Shown here: in pieces, positions 5,614 to 11,569 of the stretch
How positions within the stretch are numbered: position 1 is the first letter of the stretch
How the letters are laid out: each line of letters opens with the position of its first letter
Source of the DNA: Candidatus Zipacnadia bacterium
GTDB lineage: Bacteria > Armatimonadota > Zipacnadia > Zipacnadales > UBA5352
Length of the DNA stretch: 11,569 bases
Assembly (NCBI GenBank): GCA_029820915.1
Contig: JALGUI010000046.1
Location: forward strand, 1 to 11,569
Direction: 5' to 3'
Translations under genes and position numbers: made by a program
Notes under the pieces: model-generated
The model's database searches: none
What the model was told of the DNA's origin: nothing
Seen by the model: only the letters and a program-made list of their open reading frames with translations

Positions 5614-6525
5614 TCAGCCGAAGCGGCCCCTCACGTACGCGTCGGTGCGCTCGTCCTGCGGGTCCTCGAAGATCCGCCTTGTCACGTCGAACTCGATGAG
5701 CTCCCCCAGCAGGAAGAACCCCGTGCGGTCCGACACGCGCGACGCCTGATACATGTTGTGGGTGACGATGGCGATGGCGAAGCGCTCCTTGAGCTCGATC
5801 ATAAGCTCCTCGATGCGGAAGGTCGCCGTCGGGTCGAGAGCCGAGCAGGGCTCGTCCATGAGCAGCACCTCGGGCCCGACCGCCAGGGTGCGCGCGATGC
5901 ACAGGCGCTGCTGCTGGCCGCCCGACAGGTCGAGCGCGGACCTGTGCAGATCGTCCTTGACCTCATCCCACAGCGCGGCGCCGCGCAGGCTGTTCTCGAC
6001 AATCTCGTCGGCCTCGTCGCGGCGCAGACGGGCCTGCAGCCGGGGACCGTACACCACGTTGTTATAGATCGACATCGGGAACGGGTTCGGGTGCTGGAAG
6101 ACCATCCCGACGCGCCGCCTGAGGGCCACCAGGTCGGTGTCAGGCTCGTAGATATCCCGCCCGTCCAGCAGCACTTCGCCCTCGGTGCGGGCATCGGGGA
6201 TCTCGTCGTTCATCCGGTTGAGCGCGCGCAGGAAGGTGGACTTGCCGCAGCCCGACGGCCCGATCAGCGCGGTGATCTCCCGGTTGCGGATCTCGACGTC
6301 CACGCCCCTGATGGCTTCGAGGTCGCCGTAGAAGATCCGGAGGTCCCTCGTCTCGATATTGACGCTGTGATCGGCCTGCGCGCCGGGGCCGCCGGCGGTC
6401 CGGCCGGACGGCCTGGCGCGCAGCGCCCGGGTCAGGAAGTCGTCCTGGTCCGCCACTTGCGTGTCTCCTCCGCAGGCGGTCGTGTCGTCGTCGTCGCTCG
6501 CGTCTGATGTCGCATGTTCCGGCAT
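5614..6525 (-). CDS. pstB: Phosphate ABC transporter ATP-binding protein PstB
   Basis: The 303-residue ATPase of the phosphate importer acts on the cytoplasmic face of PstC/PstA. It shows Walker A GPSGCGKST (89-97), Q-loop Gln144 in VFQHPNPFPMSIY, ABC signature LSGGQQQR (200-207), Walker B LLMDEP (221-226) and switch His256. The PstB mark CSALDP at 227-232 and the C-terminal INxxP-like region are typical. Usual PstB is about 250-260 residues; here about 52 extra residues precede the first strand (SVNIETRDLRIFYG), with a DDDD run and Gly/Ala/Arg-rich sequence. The ATG at 6525 is favoured by GAGG six bases upstream; a longer frame to 6699 would overlap pstA with no family match. It lies 80 bases after pstA. 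Confidence 0.95.
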   Translation of the reverse strand: MPEHATSDASDDDDTTACGGDTQVADQDDFLTRALRARPSGRTAGGPGAQADHSVNIETRDLRIFYGDLEAIRGVDVEIRNREITALIGPSGCGKSTFLRALNRMNDEIPDARTEGEVLLDGRDIYEPDTDLVALRRRVGMVFQHPNPFPMSIYNNVVYGPRLQARLRRDEADEIVENSLRGAALWDEVKDDLHRSALDLSGGQQQRLCIARTLAVGPEVLLMDEPCSALDPTATFRIEELMIELKERFAIAIVTHNMYQASRVSDRTGFFLLGELIEFDVTRRIFEDPQDERTDAYVRGRFG

Positions 6526-6605
6526 TGGACACCTCGCAACACGGTATTCGGGCCCGACTCGCGGCGTCCTCCCGGCATCGGGGCCGCGCTCCTCGCCAAC
6601 GGCCG

Positions 6606-7451
6606 CTACCGGCGCCTGCTCCTCAGTCGCGCGCGGATGATGGTCGCCACCAGGTTCACGCCGAGCACCAGAAGCACGAGCACGGTGGCCGTCGCCCACT
6701 TGGTCGCGTCGGGAACGTCGGGCGCCTCCGTGGCCATCACGTAGAGCTGGTACGGCAGGGCCACGATCTCGTCGGTGAGCGAGTTAGGGAACGGGTCGGT
6801 GAGCGAGTAGAAGGCCGCGGTGAACAGGATGGGCGCCGTCTCGCCGGCGGCGCGACCGATGGACAGGATGAGGCCGGTGATGATCCCCGGCAGCGCGTTG
6901 GGGAGCACCACGCGCCGGACTGTCTGCCACTTGCTCGCGCCCAGCGCCAGCGAGCCTTCACGCAGCCCGCTCGGAATCTGCCGGAGCGCCTCCTCGGAGG
7001 CGCTGATGACCAGCGGCAAGACCAGCAGGGCGAGGGTGCAGGCGCCCGCGATCAGCGATCGCCCGAAGCCGAGGAGCATGACGAACAGCGCCAGCCCGAA
7101 CAGGCCGTAGACGACCGACGGCACGCCCGCCAGGTTGATGATGGCGAGGCGGATGAGGCGCAGCAGCAGGCCCGGACGAGCGTACTCCGACAGGTAGATG
7201 GCGGCGCCGACCCCCAGCGGCGCCGCGATCAGCGCGGTGAGCACCACGAGGTACGTGGTGCCGACGATGGCCGGGAGCAGGCCATCCTGCGCCGAGGTGA
7301 TGAGCTGCCAGTTCAGCGCCGTGCCGCCGCGGTAGAGCATGTAGGCGAGGATGCCGACCACCGGGATGGAGATGATGACCATGATCACCCACAGGGCGCC
7401 GAACGCGATCTTCTCGGTCATCCTGGGGTCCAGCAGTCGGCGCGGCATCAT
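6606..7451 (-). CDS. pstA: Phosphate ABC transporter permease PstA
   Basis: The 281-residue inner-membrane subunit pairs with PstC to form the phosphate channel. Hydrophobic segments lie at about 15-40, 62-88, 103-128, 131-150, 188-212 and 253-273. The cytoplasmic EAA loop that contacts PstB is seen at about 153-177 (EEALRQIPSGLREGSLALGA), followed by GRAAGETAPILFTAAF, a PstA hallmark. The gene begins with two adjacent ATGs that overlap the pstC stop (ATGATG containing TGA): the first at 7451, the second at 7448. An AGAGGG lies just upstream, so translation is coupled to pstC. The frame stays open upstream through pstC, but that part is a shadow. Confidence 0.94.
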   Translation of the reverse strand: MMPRRLLDPRMTEKIAFGALWVIMVIISIPVVGILAYMLYRGGTALNWQLITSAQDGLLPAIVGTTYLVVLTALIAAPLGVGAAIYLSEYARPGLLLRLIRLAIINLAGVPSVVYGLFGLALFVMLLGFGRSLIAGACTLALLVLPLVISASEEALRQIPSGLREGSLALGASKWQTVRRVVLPNALPGIITGLILSIGRAAGETAPILFTAAFYSLTDPFPNSLTDEIVALPYQLYVMATEAPDVPDATKWATATVLVLLVLGVNLVATIIRARLRSRRR

Positions 7452-8344
7452 GCGACGTCCCTCTCGCCGCGTCGCACGATGATGTCCGCGATGGTGTTGA
7501 TGGCGAAGGTGATGGTGAACAGCAGCAGGCCGATGGCGAACAAGGCGAAGTAGTGCGGCGTGCGGAACGCGGTCTCGCCCATCTCGGCGGCGATGGTCGC
7601 CGTCATGGTCCTGACCGGCCGGAGGAAGCCCTTGAGGCCCTCGGCCATGACGGGGGCGTTGCCGGTGACCATCAGCACCGCCATGGTCTCGCCGATGGCG
7701 CGGCCCATGCCGAGCAGGCACGCGGCGATGACGCCCGAGCGCGCGGCGGGCAGCAGCGCCCGCGTGATCGTCTGCCAGCGGGTGGCGCCCAGGGCCAGCG
7801 AGCTGTTGACGATGGTCCGCGGGACCGAGTGCAGGGCGTCCTCGCAGATGGAGACGATGGTGGGCAGGGCCATGAAGGCGAGCATCAGCGAGCCGAGCGC
7901 TGCGAACTGGCCGATGGGCAGGTCGAGCACGTCGGCCAGCCACGGGCCAATCAGCAGAAGCCCCAGGAAGCCGAAGACAACGGAGGGGATGGCCGCCAGC
8001 AGCTCGACGGCGGGCTTGAGGATCTCGCGCGCCCTCCTCGGCGCCACCTCCGCGATGAAGATGGCGCCGGCCAGGCCAAGGGGGACCGCGATCAGCAGCG
8101 CCCCGACGGTGACGTAGAGCGAGCCCAGTATCAGCGGGAGCATGCCGAACTTGCCCTCGCCGTGCGTGGGCGACCACGTGTCGCCCGTCAGCAGGTCGCC
8201 GATGGGCCGTTCCGCGAAGATGGGGAGCGCGTTCTGGAGCAGGAAGAGGAAGATCAGGATGACCAGGATGATGCCCAGGATGCCGGCGATCTGAATGATA
8301 CGCTCGATGCACCATTCCCAGATGTTGAAGCCCCGGGTTCTCAT
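7448..8344 (-). CDS. pstC: Phosphate ABC transporter permease PstC
   Basis: The 298-residue inner-membrane permease has about six membrane spans, the first at about 17-37, and a periplasmic loop with the PstC-like stretch GDTWSPTHGEGKFGMLPLI at 54-72. The EAA loop is at about 168-193 (EDALHSVPRTIVNSSLALGA), followed by GRAIGETMAVLMVTGNAP at 214-231, which distinguishes PstC from PstA. The ATG start has AAGGAG four bases upstream. It lies 87 bases after pstS, a gap holding two GC-rich inverted repeats, and overlaps pstA by four bases. Confidence 0.95.
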   Translation of the reverse strand: MRTRGFNIWEWCIERIIQIAGILGIILVILIFLFLLQNALPIFAERPIGDLLTGDTWSPTHGEGKFGMLPLILGSLYVTVGALLIAVPLGLAGAIFIAEVAPRRAREILKPAVELLAAIPSVVFGFLGLLLIGPWLADVLDLPIGQFAALGSLMLAFMALPTIVSICEDALHSVPRTIVNSSLALGATRWQTITRALLPAARSGVIAACLLGMGRAIGETMAVLMVTGNAPVMAEGLKGFLRPVRTMTATIAAEMGETAFRTPHYFALFAIGLLLFTITFAINTIADIIVRRGERDVA

Positions 8345-8379
8345 CGCGCTCCTTCTCCGACGACGGTGTCACGTGCGGC

Positions 8380-8416
8380 CTGGCCCGGCGGCCAGAGGGC
8401 GGTCGCCGGGCCCGGC
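8380..8416. repeat. Two GC-rich inverted repeats between pstS and pstC
   Basis: CTGGCC and GGCCAG form a 6-bp stem around CGGC at 8380-8395, and GCCGGGCCCGGC at 8405-8416 is a perfect 12-base palindrome. Both lie in the 87-base gap after pstS. Hairpins here in other bacteria cause partial termination or protect the pstS mRNA end so that binding protein exceeds permease; that role is inferred. Confidence 0.45.
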
Positions 8417-8431
8417 CGCGGGAGGGCGCTG

Positions 8432-9364
8432 CTACTTGACCGGAACGAAGCCGATCTGTTCGACGAGAGCCTGGCCCTCGTCGCCCAGGCCCCACTCGAG
8501 GTAGGCGGCGATGGCCCCGCTCGGCTCGCCGTCGGTGTACATGTACAGCGCGCGCGAGATCGGGTAGGAGCCGTCCTGGACGCTCTCGGCGCTCGGCTCG
8601 ACGGCATCGCCACCACCCATGGGGATGACCGCGATGGCCTTCACGCTGTCGTCGAGGTAGCCCAGACCGACGTAGCCGATGGCGCCCCGGCCGGACGCGA
8701 CGGAGGCCCTGACCCCCTCGTTGGAGCTCTGCCTCATCACGGCGGCCGCGTAGTCGCGCTCCCTGTCGGTCTTCCCGAGCTGGACCACCATCTCCTTGAA
8801 GCTCTCGTAGGTGCCCGACGCCGAGTCGCGGCCGACGACCACGATCTCGCCCATGCCGTCCGCGCCGACATCGGCCCACGACGTCACATTCCCGGTGAAG
8901 ATGTCCGAGAGCTGCTCGACCGACAGGGCCTCGACCGCGTTGTCGGGGTGAACAACGACGGCGATGCCGTCATTGGCGACCACGTGCTCGACCGGGTCCA
9001 CGCCGGTCGCGGCGGCCTGCTCCCTCTCCTCGTCCTTGATCTCGCGGGACGCGGTGGCGATGTTCGCGGTGCCGTTGATCAGGGCCTCGATGCCGGCGCC
9101 GGAGCCGCCACCGGACACGTTGATCTGCACCTCGGGGTGCTGCTGGTTGTAAGCCCTCTGCCACGCCTTGGCGATGGGCAGAACGGTGGTGGAGCCGATC
9201 TGATTGATGGTCGCGGCCTCGCCGGACGGTCCGACCTCGGGCGGCGTGTCCTCGACGATCATGCCGGCGTCCTCCAGTTGCCCCGGCGGGCAGCCGGCCA
9301 GGGCCACAAGGCCCGCGAGCAGCGCCGGCACGAGCAGGCTGAGACCGATCCTGTGCATCTTCAT
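8432..9364 (-). CDS. pstS: Phosphate-binding lipoprotein PstS
   Basis: The 310-residue periplasmic-type solute-binding protein captures phosphate and delivers it to PstC/PstA. A lipoprotein signal is clear: Met-Lys start, hydrophobic core, and lipobox LAGC with Cys25 as the lipidated residue, so the mature protein is membrane-tethered. Phosphate-binding signatures are IGSTTVLP (56-63), SGGGSGAGI (84-92), TASREIKDEE (104-113) and GRDSASGTYESF (178-189), with the C-terminal SYPISRALYMY at 266-276. The mature N-terminus carries a short Pro/Glu-rich linker. The first ATG is chosen because AAAGGAG lies 11 bases upstream. It is the first gene of the pst operon. Confidence 0.95.
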   Translation of the reverse strand: MKMHRIGLSLLVPALLAGLVALAGCPPGQLEDAGMIVEDTPPEVGPSGEAATINQIGSTTVLPIAKAWQRAYNQQHPEVQINVSGGGSGAGIEALINGTANIATASREIKDEEREQAAATGVDPVEHVVANDGIAVVVHPDNAVEALSVEQLSDIFTGNVTSWADVGADGMGEIVVVGRDSASGTYESFKEMVVQLGKTDRERDYAAAVMRQSSNEGVRASVASGRGAIGYVGLGYLDDSVKAIAVIPMGGGDAVEPSAESVQDGSYPISRALYMYTDGEPSGAIAAYLEWGLGDEGQALVEQIGFVPVK

Positions 9365-9630
9365 CTCTGTGCGTGCTCCTTTCGTGGTCTGCGGGGCGAG
9401 GATGGGGCCTGTCGCCCGGCCGGGCGGAGAGGCGTGCGAGAAGCGCTCTATCTCGTCGCAGCGCTGGGACAGGGCTGCGTCGAACTAGGGCGGGGGTGAA
9501 CTCAACCGGCCCGTGCCGCGGACGGCAACGAGGTGGCGCGGGTCGGCAGGGCCGGCCTCGATCCCGTGGCGCAGCGGGCGGACGTGCACGTTCACGGCGC
9601 GCCGGTCGCGAGGCCGGCGGCCCCCAGTCG
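9365..9630 (-). promoter_or_regulatory. Intergenic leader/promoter region of the pst operon
   Basis: This 266-base gap between the response regulator and pstS must hold any separate pst promoter. On the minus strand a Pho-box-like pair, CTGTCCC (9472-9466), four bases, CTGCGAC (9461-9455), has the 7-4-7 layout of E. coli Pho boxes, each half matching five of seven positions. No good -10 lies at the expected distance. A perfect 14-base palindrome CGCCCGGCCGGGCG is at 9413-9426. Near the regulator stop, a 6-bp stem (CGCCGG/CCGGCG, 9600-9619) could be a weak terminator. I see no gene in it. Confidence 0.35.
9413..9426. repeat. 14-base perfect palindrome in pstS leader
   Basis: CGCCCGGCCGGGCG is fully self-complementary and lies 48 bases before the pstS start codon. 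It could be an operator or an mRNA hairpin; being pure G/C it might also be chance. Confidence 0.4.
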
Positions 9631-10326
9631 TCACTCGGCGGTGAGCATGTAGCCCTCGCCCCGCACGGTGAGCAGCCGCCGGGGGCTACTCGGCTCGTCC
9701 TCCAGCTTCTCGCGCAGCCAGCGGATGTGCACGTCCAGGGTCCGCGCGTCGATGTACTCGTCCTCGCCCCAGACGCGCTCGAGGAGACGCTCCCGCCCGA
9801 CCACGTTCCCGGCGTTGCGTGCGAGGTACTCCAGCAGCTCGAACTCCTTCGGCGTCAGGCCTACCTCCTCGCCGCACAGCAGCACCTCGCGGGCGGCGGG
9901 CTTGACGACGAGGTCGCCCACCTCCAGAAGCTCGCGGTCGTCGCTCGACCAGTGGTGGCTGCGCTTCAGGACGGCCCGCACGCGGGCCGCGAGTTCCCGC
10001 GCGCGGAAGGGCTTCGTGATGTAGTCGTCGGCGCCCCGCGTCAGTCCCTCAACGCGGTCGTCCTCGGCCGCCAGACCCGTGAGCATCACGATCGGGACCT
10101 CCGAATGCTCGCGGATCAGCGCACACACCTCCATGCCCTGGATCCTCGGCAGCATCAGGTCGAGGACCACCAGGTCGGGCCGCTCCGCGAGGAGCCGCTC
10201 GAGGCCCTCCTCCCCGTCGCACGCCGTGATCACCCGGTAGCCGCTGGCCTCCAGAGCGGCGGCGATGGCCTCTCGGACCGGCTCCTCGTCCTCTATCGCG
10301 AGTATCAGCTCAGACATGGCCTCCAC
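9631..10326 (-). CDS. OmpR/PhoB-family response regulator
   Basis: The 231-residue cytoplasmic transcription factor has an N-terminal receiver domain with acidic pocket Glu12-Asp13, phospho-acceptor Asp56 in LDLMLP, Thr83 and Lys105 in TKPF. From about residue 135 a winged-helix DNA-binding domain follows, with GLTPKEFELLEYLARNAGNV and the recognition-helix region DARTLDVHIRWLREKL, ending VRGEGYMLTAE. Position next to pstSCAB-phoU suggests it acts as PhoB, but OmpR-family members cannot be told apart by sequence alone. A GTG start at 10326 is preferred: AGGAGG lies eight bases upstream, whereas the ATG at 10317 would be 17 away. No sensor kinase is adjacent in the window. The start lies inside the 3' end of the amidohydrolase gene (17-base overlap). 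Confidence 0.9.
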   Translation of the reverse strand: MEAMSELILAIEDEEPVREAIAAALEASGYRVITACDGEEGLERLLAERPDLVVLDLMLPRIQGMEVCALIREHSEVPIVMLTGLAAEDDRVEGLTRGADDYITKPFRARELAARVRAVLKRSHHWSSDDRELLEVGDLVVKPAAREVLLCGEEVGLTPKEFELLEYLARNAGNVVGRERLLERVWGEDEYIDARTLDVHIRWLREKLEDEPSSPRRLLTVRGEGYMLTAE

Positions 10327-11569
10327 TCACTTCCCCTCCTTCACTGTGATGGCTGTGCACCGGCTCCGGCGCCCGACCCAGCAGGCGGGCGATGTTGCCG
10401 CCCAGCACCATGCGCTTGTCCTCGAGCGGAATGCGCGCCCACGTCACCCAGCCAAGCTGGGGCGCGGCGTCGCGCATCACGCAGTCGGTGCCGAAGAGCA
10501 CCCGCTCGCGGCCCATCTCCCGCACCAGATACTCGACAAGCCCGTACAGGATGGCCGTGTACGTTATCTCGGCATATATGTTACCCCAGCGCCGGGAGAC
10601 CGGAACCAGGGCCTCGGCCAGTGTCCAGTTGCTGCCCGAGTGGGCCAACAGGAACTTCGCGTTCGGGTACATCGGCGCCAGCCGGTCGAGCTGGTCCGGC
10701 GTGATTGAGCCCTGCGGCGACATCCCGCCGTGGCAGAGCACGGGCGCGCCGCTGCTGTCCGCCCACTCCAGCATGGGGCGGTGCGCGCCGTCGGTCAGCG
10801 GCACCTGCTGGCGCGGCGGGTAGGGCTTGTAGCCGACCATCGCCCCCGACCGGAACACGCGCTGCATCTCCTGCCAGGCCTCATCGGGGTAGCGCGGGTT
10901 GACGGTCCCGTAGCCGAGCAGCCGATCGGGGTAGCGCTCGAGGGCGCGCAGCGTGATGTCGTTGCTCCCCGGGTCGCCGTCGGTGATGCCGCTCCACGTG
11001 CTGACGATGCAGTGGTCGATGCCCAGCCGGTCCATGGTGCCGACCAGGCCGTCGGCGTCATTGTAGGGAAGGTGAATGCGCGCGATGCCCATGGCGCCGT
11101 CGTGGGCGATGTGCCCGTGGGCGTCGAACACGAACTCGTCGGTCAGCGGTCGCCCCTCACGCACGGTGGCGACGATCGGGTCATCGTCCTCGGGTGGCCC
11201 GATCTCCGGGATGTCGTCGATGGGCGCGGGCTCATCAGTCCGGACTTCGCGCAGCAGGCGCAGCAGGTTACCGCCCGCGATCTTCGCGCGGTCCTCGTCC
11301 GCGATGTCCTCGTACAGCGACATCATCACCGCCACCGCAGCCCCCGGCGAGCAGTCCGGCAACCCTGTGCCGAATATCAGCCGGTCGGCGCCGAAGTCGC
11401 GCACGAAGCGCTCGTAGGCGCGGTGGCCCTGGAAGTAGTGCGTCTCGATGTGCACGTTCGGCGCGCGCTCCAGCGCCGGCTCGAGGTGGCGATCCACGCC
11501 CCAGTTAACGCCGCACAGCACGACGGGCAGCTCCGGGTAGCGCTCGCACAGCCCGGCCGCCTGATCGGC
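10310..11569 (-). CDS. Tandem amidohydrolase-2 domain protein (5' end outside window)
   Basis: In the window 419 residues remain; the frame is open to the right edge. Residues 1 to about 107 are the C-terminal end of one amidohydrolase TIM barrel (IETHYFQG, DRLIFGTGLP, then IAGGNLLRLL). An acidic linker (about 110-135) leads to a complete second barrel, about 147-400: DAHGH (149-153, metal His pair), CHGG (279-282), LLAHSGSNW with His310, FGTDCVMRD with Asp362, and GGNIARLLG. The second domain therefore has the usual metal ligands of the amidohydrolase-2/TatD-like superfamily. The first has Gly in place of the Asp of FGTD. Substrate is unknown; metal-dependent hydrolysis or decarboxylation of a carboxylated compound is typical. 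No ribosome site or stop separates the domains, so a natural fusion is likely. It overlaps the response regulator start. Confidence 0.85.
   Translation of the reverse strand, partial: ADQAAGLCERYPELPVVLCGVNWGVDRHLEPALERAPNVHIETHYFQGHRAYERFVRDFGADRLIFGTGLPDCSPGAAVAVMMSLYEDIADEDRAKIAGGNLLRLLREVRTDEPAPIDDIPEIGPPEDDDPIVATVREGRPLTDEFVFDAHGHIAHDGAMGIARIHLPYNDADGLVGTMDRLGIDHCIVSTWSGITDGDPGSNDITLRALERYPDRLLGYGTVNPRYPDEAWQEMQRVFRSGAMVGYKPYPPRQQVPLTDGAHRPMLEWADSSGAPVLCHGGMSPQGSITPDQLDRLAPMYPNAKFLLAHSGSNWTLAEALVPVSRRWGNIYAEITYTAILYGLVEYLVREMGRERVLFGTDCVMRDAAPQLGWVTWARIPLEDKRMVLGGNIARLLGRAPEPVHSHHSEGGEVSGGHV
10335..10340 (-). promoter_or_regulatory. Ribosome binding site deciding the response-regulator start
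   Basis: AGGAGG on the minus strand, within GAAGGAGGGGAAG, lies in the coding end of the amidohydrolase and eight bases ahead of GTG 10326. It supports the GTG start and translation coupled to the amidohydrolase. Confidence 0.7.

Noticed and set aside
4559..5749. + strand open frame of 396 codons over the FmdE gene and phoU
   Set aside because: It spans two genes in other frames, has no ribosome site and a shadow-like His/Arg/Asp composition.
5758..6507. + strand open frame of 249 codons opposite pstB
   Set aside because: It is antisense to pstB with its complete ABC motifs.
6526..6699. Longer PstB start at 6699
   Set aside because: It would overlap pstA by 94 bases, the extra residues show no family match, and the ATG at 6525 has a good ribosome site.
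7452..8879. Upstream extension of the PstA frame to 8879
   Set aside because: The added part is an alternative frame of pstC and pstS; the real start overlaps the pstC stop with its own ribosome site.
7553..9499. Long + strand open frame of 648 codons across pstC and pstS
   Set aside because: It lies antisense to two unmistakable pst genes; its Arg/Gly/Asp/His/Gln-rich, low-hydrophobic product is typical of a GC-rich shadow frame.
11519..11521. GTG as start of the amidohydrolase
   Set aside because: The frame continues to the window edge with sequence that reads naturally as part of a barrel strand, so this Val is internal.

Overview
The window is a dense, very G+C-rich bacterial chromosome segment with strong third-position GC bias, so most long antisense frames are shadows. 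No rRNA, tRNA, transposase or CRISPR is visible. A perfect CIRCE (HrcA operator) and a lipoprotein-type PstS place it in Bacteria. The phylum cannot be fixed from this sequence. The amidohydrolase style and gene mix would suit an uncultured lineage such as Armatimonadota, but that is a guess.

Left part, + strand (1-2388): the 3' end of an Ala/Pro-rich protein of unknown function runs by a TGATG overlap into a secreted protein built of short helical repeats that mostly begin with Tyr/His-Pro. A small hairpin follows, then a zinc-dependent medium-chain dehydrogenase. This gene converges on a small FmdB-type zinc-ribbon gene (- strand, 2443-2706), with an 11-bp-stem hairpin between them.

Centre (2707-4826): a divergent intergenic region holds a near-consensus sigma-70 promoter firing left into the FmdB gene and a perfect CIRCE 25 bases before a Nif3-family gene. 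The rightward cluster is Nif3 (dinuclear metal protein), a coiled-coil C4 zinc-ribbon protein and a short FmdE-domain protein. All three are metal-binding-type proteins, and the arrangement suggests control by the heat-shock repressor HrcA.

Right part, - strand (11569 to 4823): read leftward, a tandem-domain amidohydrolase cut by the window edge overlaps the start of an OmpR/PhoB-type response regulator. After a 266-base intergenic stretch comes the complete high-affinity phosphate uptake operon pstS-pstC-pstA-pstB-phoU. PstS captures phosphate outside the membrane, PstC and PstA form the channel, PstB hydrolyses ATP, and PhoU links transporter state to the two-component system. No histidine kinase is present in the window. 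The last gene, phoU, ends inside the stop codon of the FmdE gene: the two convergent genes share one CTAG palindrome as stops.

The most unusual points are the perfect CIRCE in front of a non-chaperone operon, the double amidohydrolase coupled to a PhoB-like regulator, and the proline-punctuated helical repeat protein. No gene-free stretch exceeds 300 bases.
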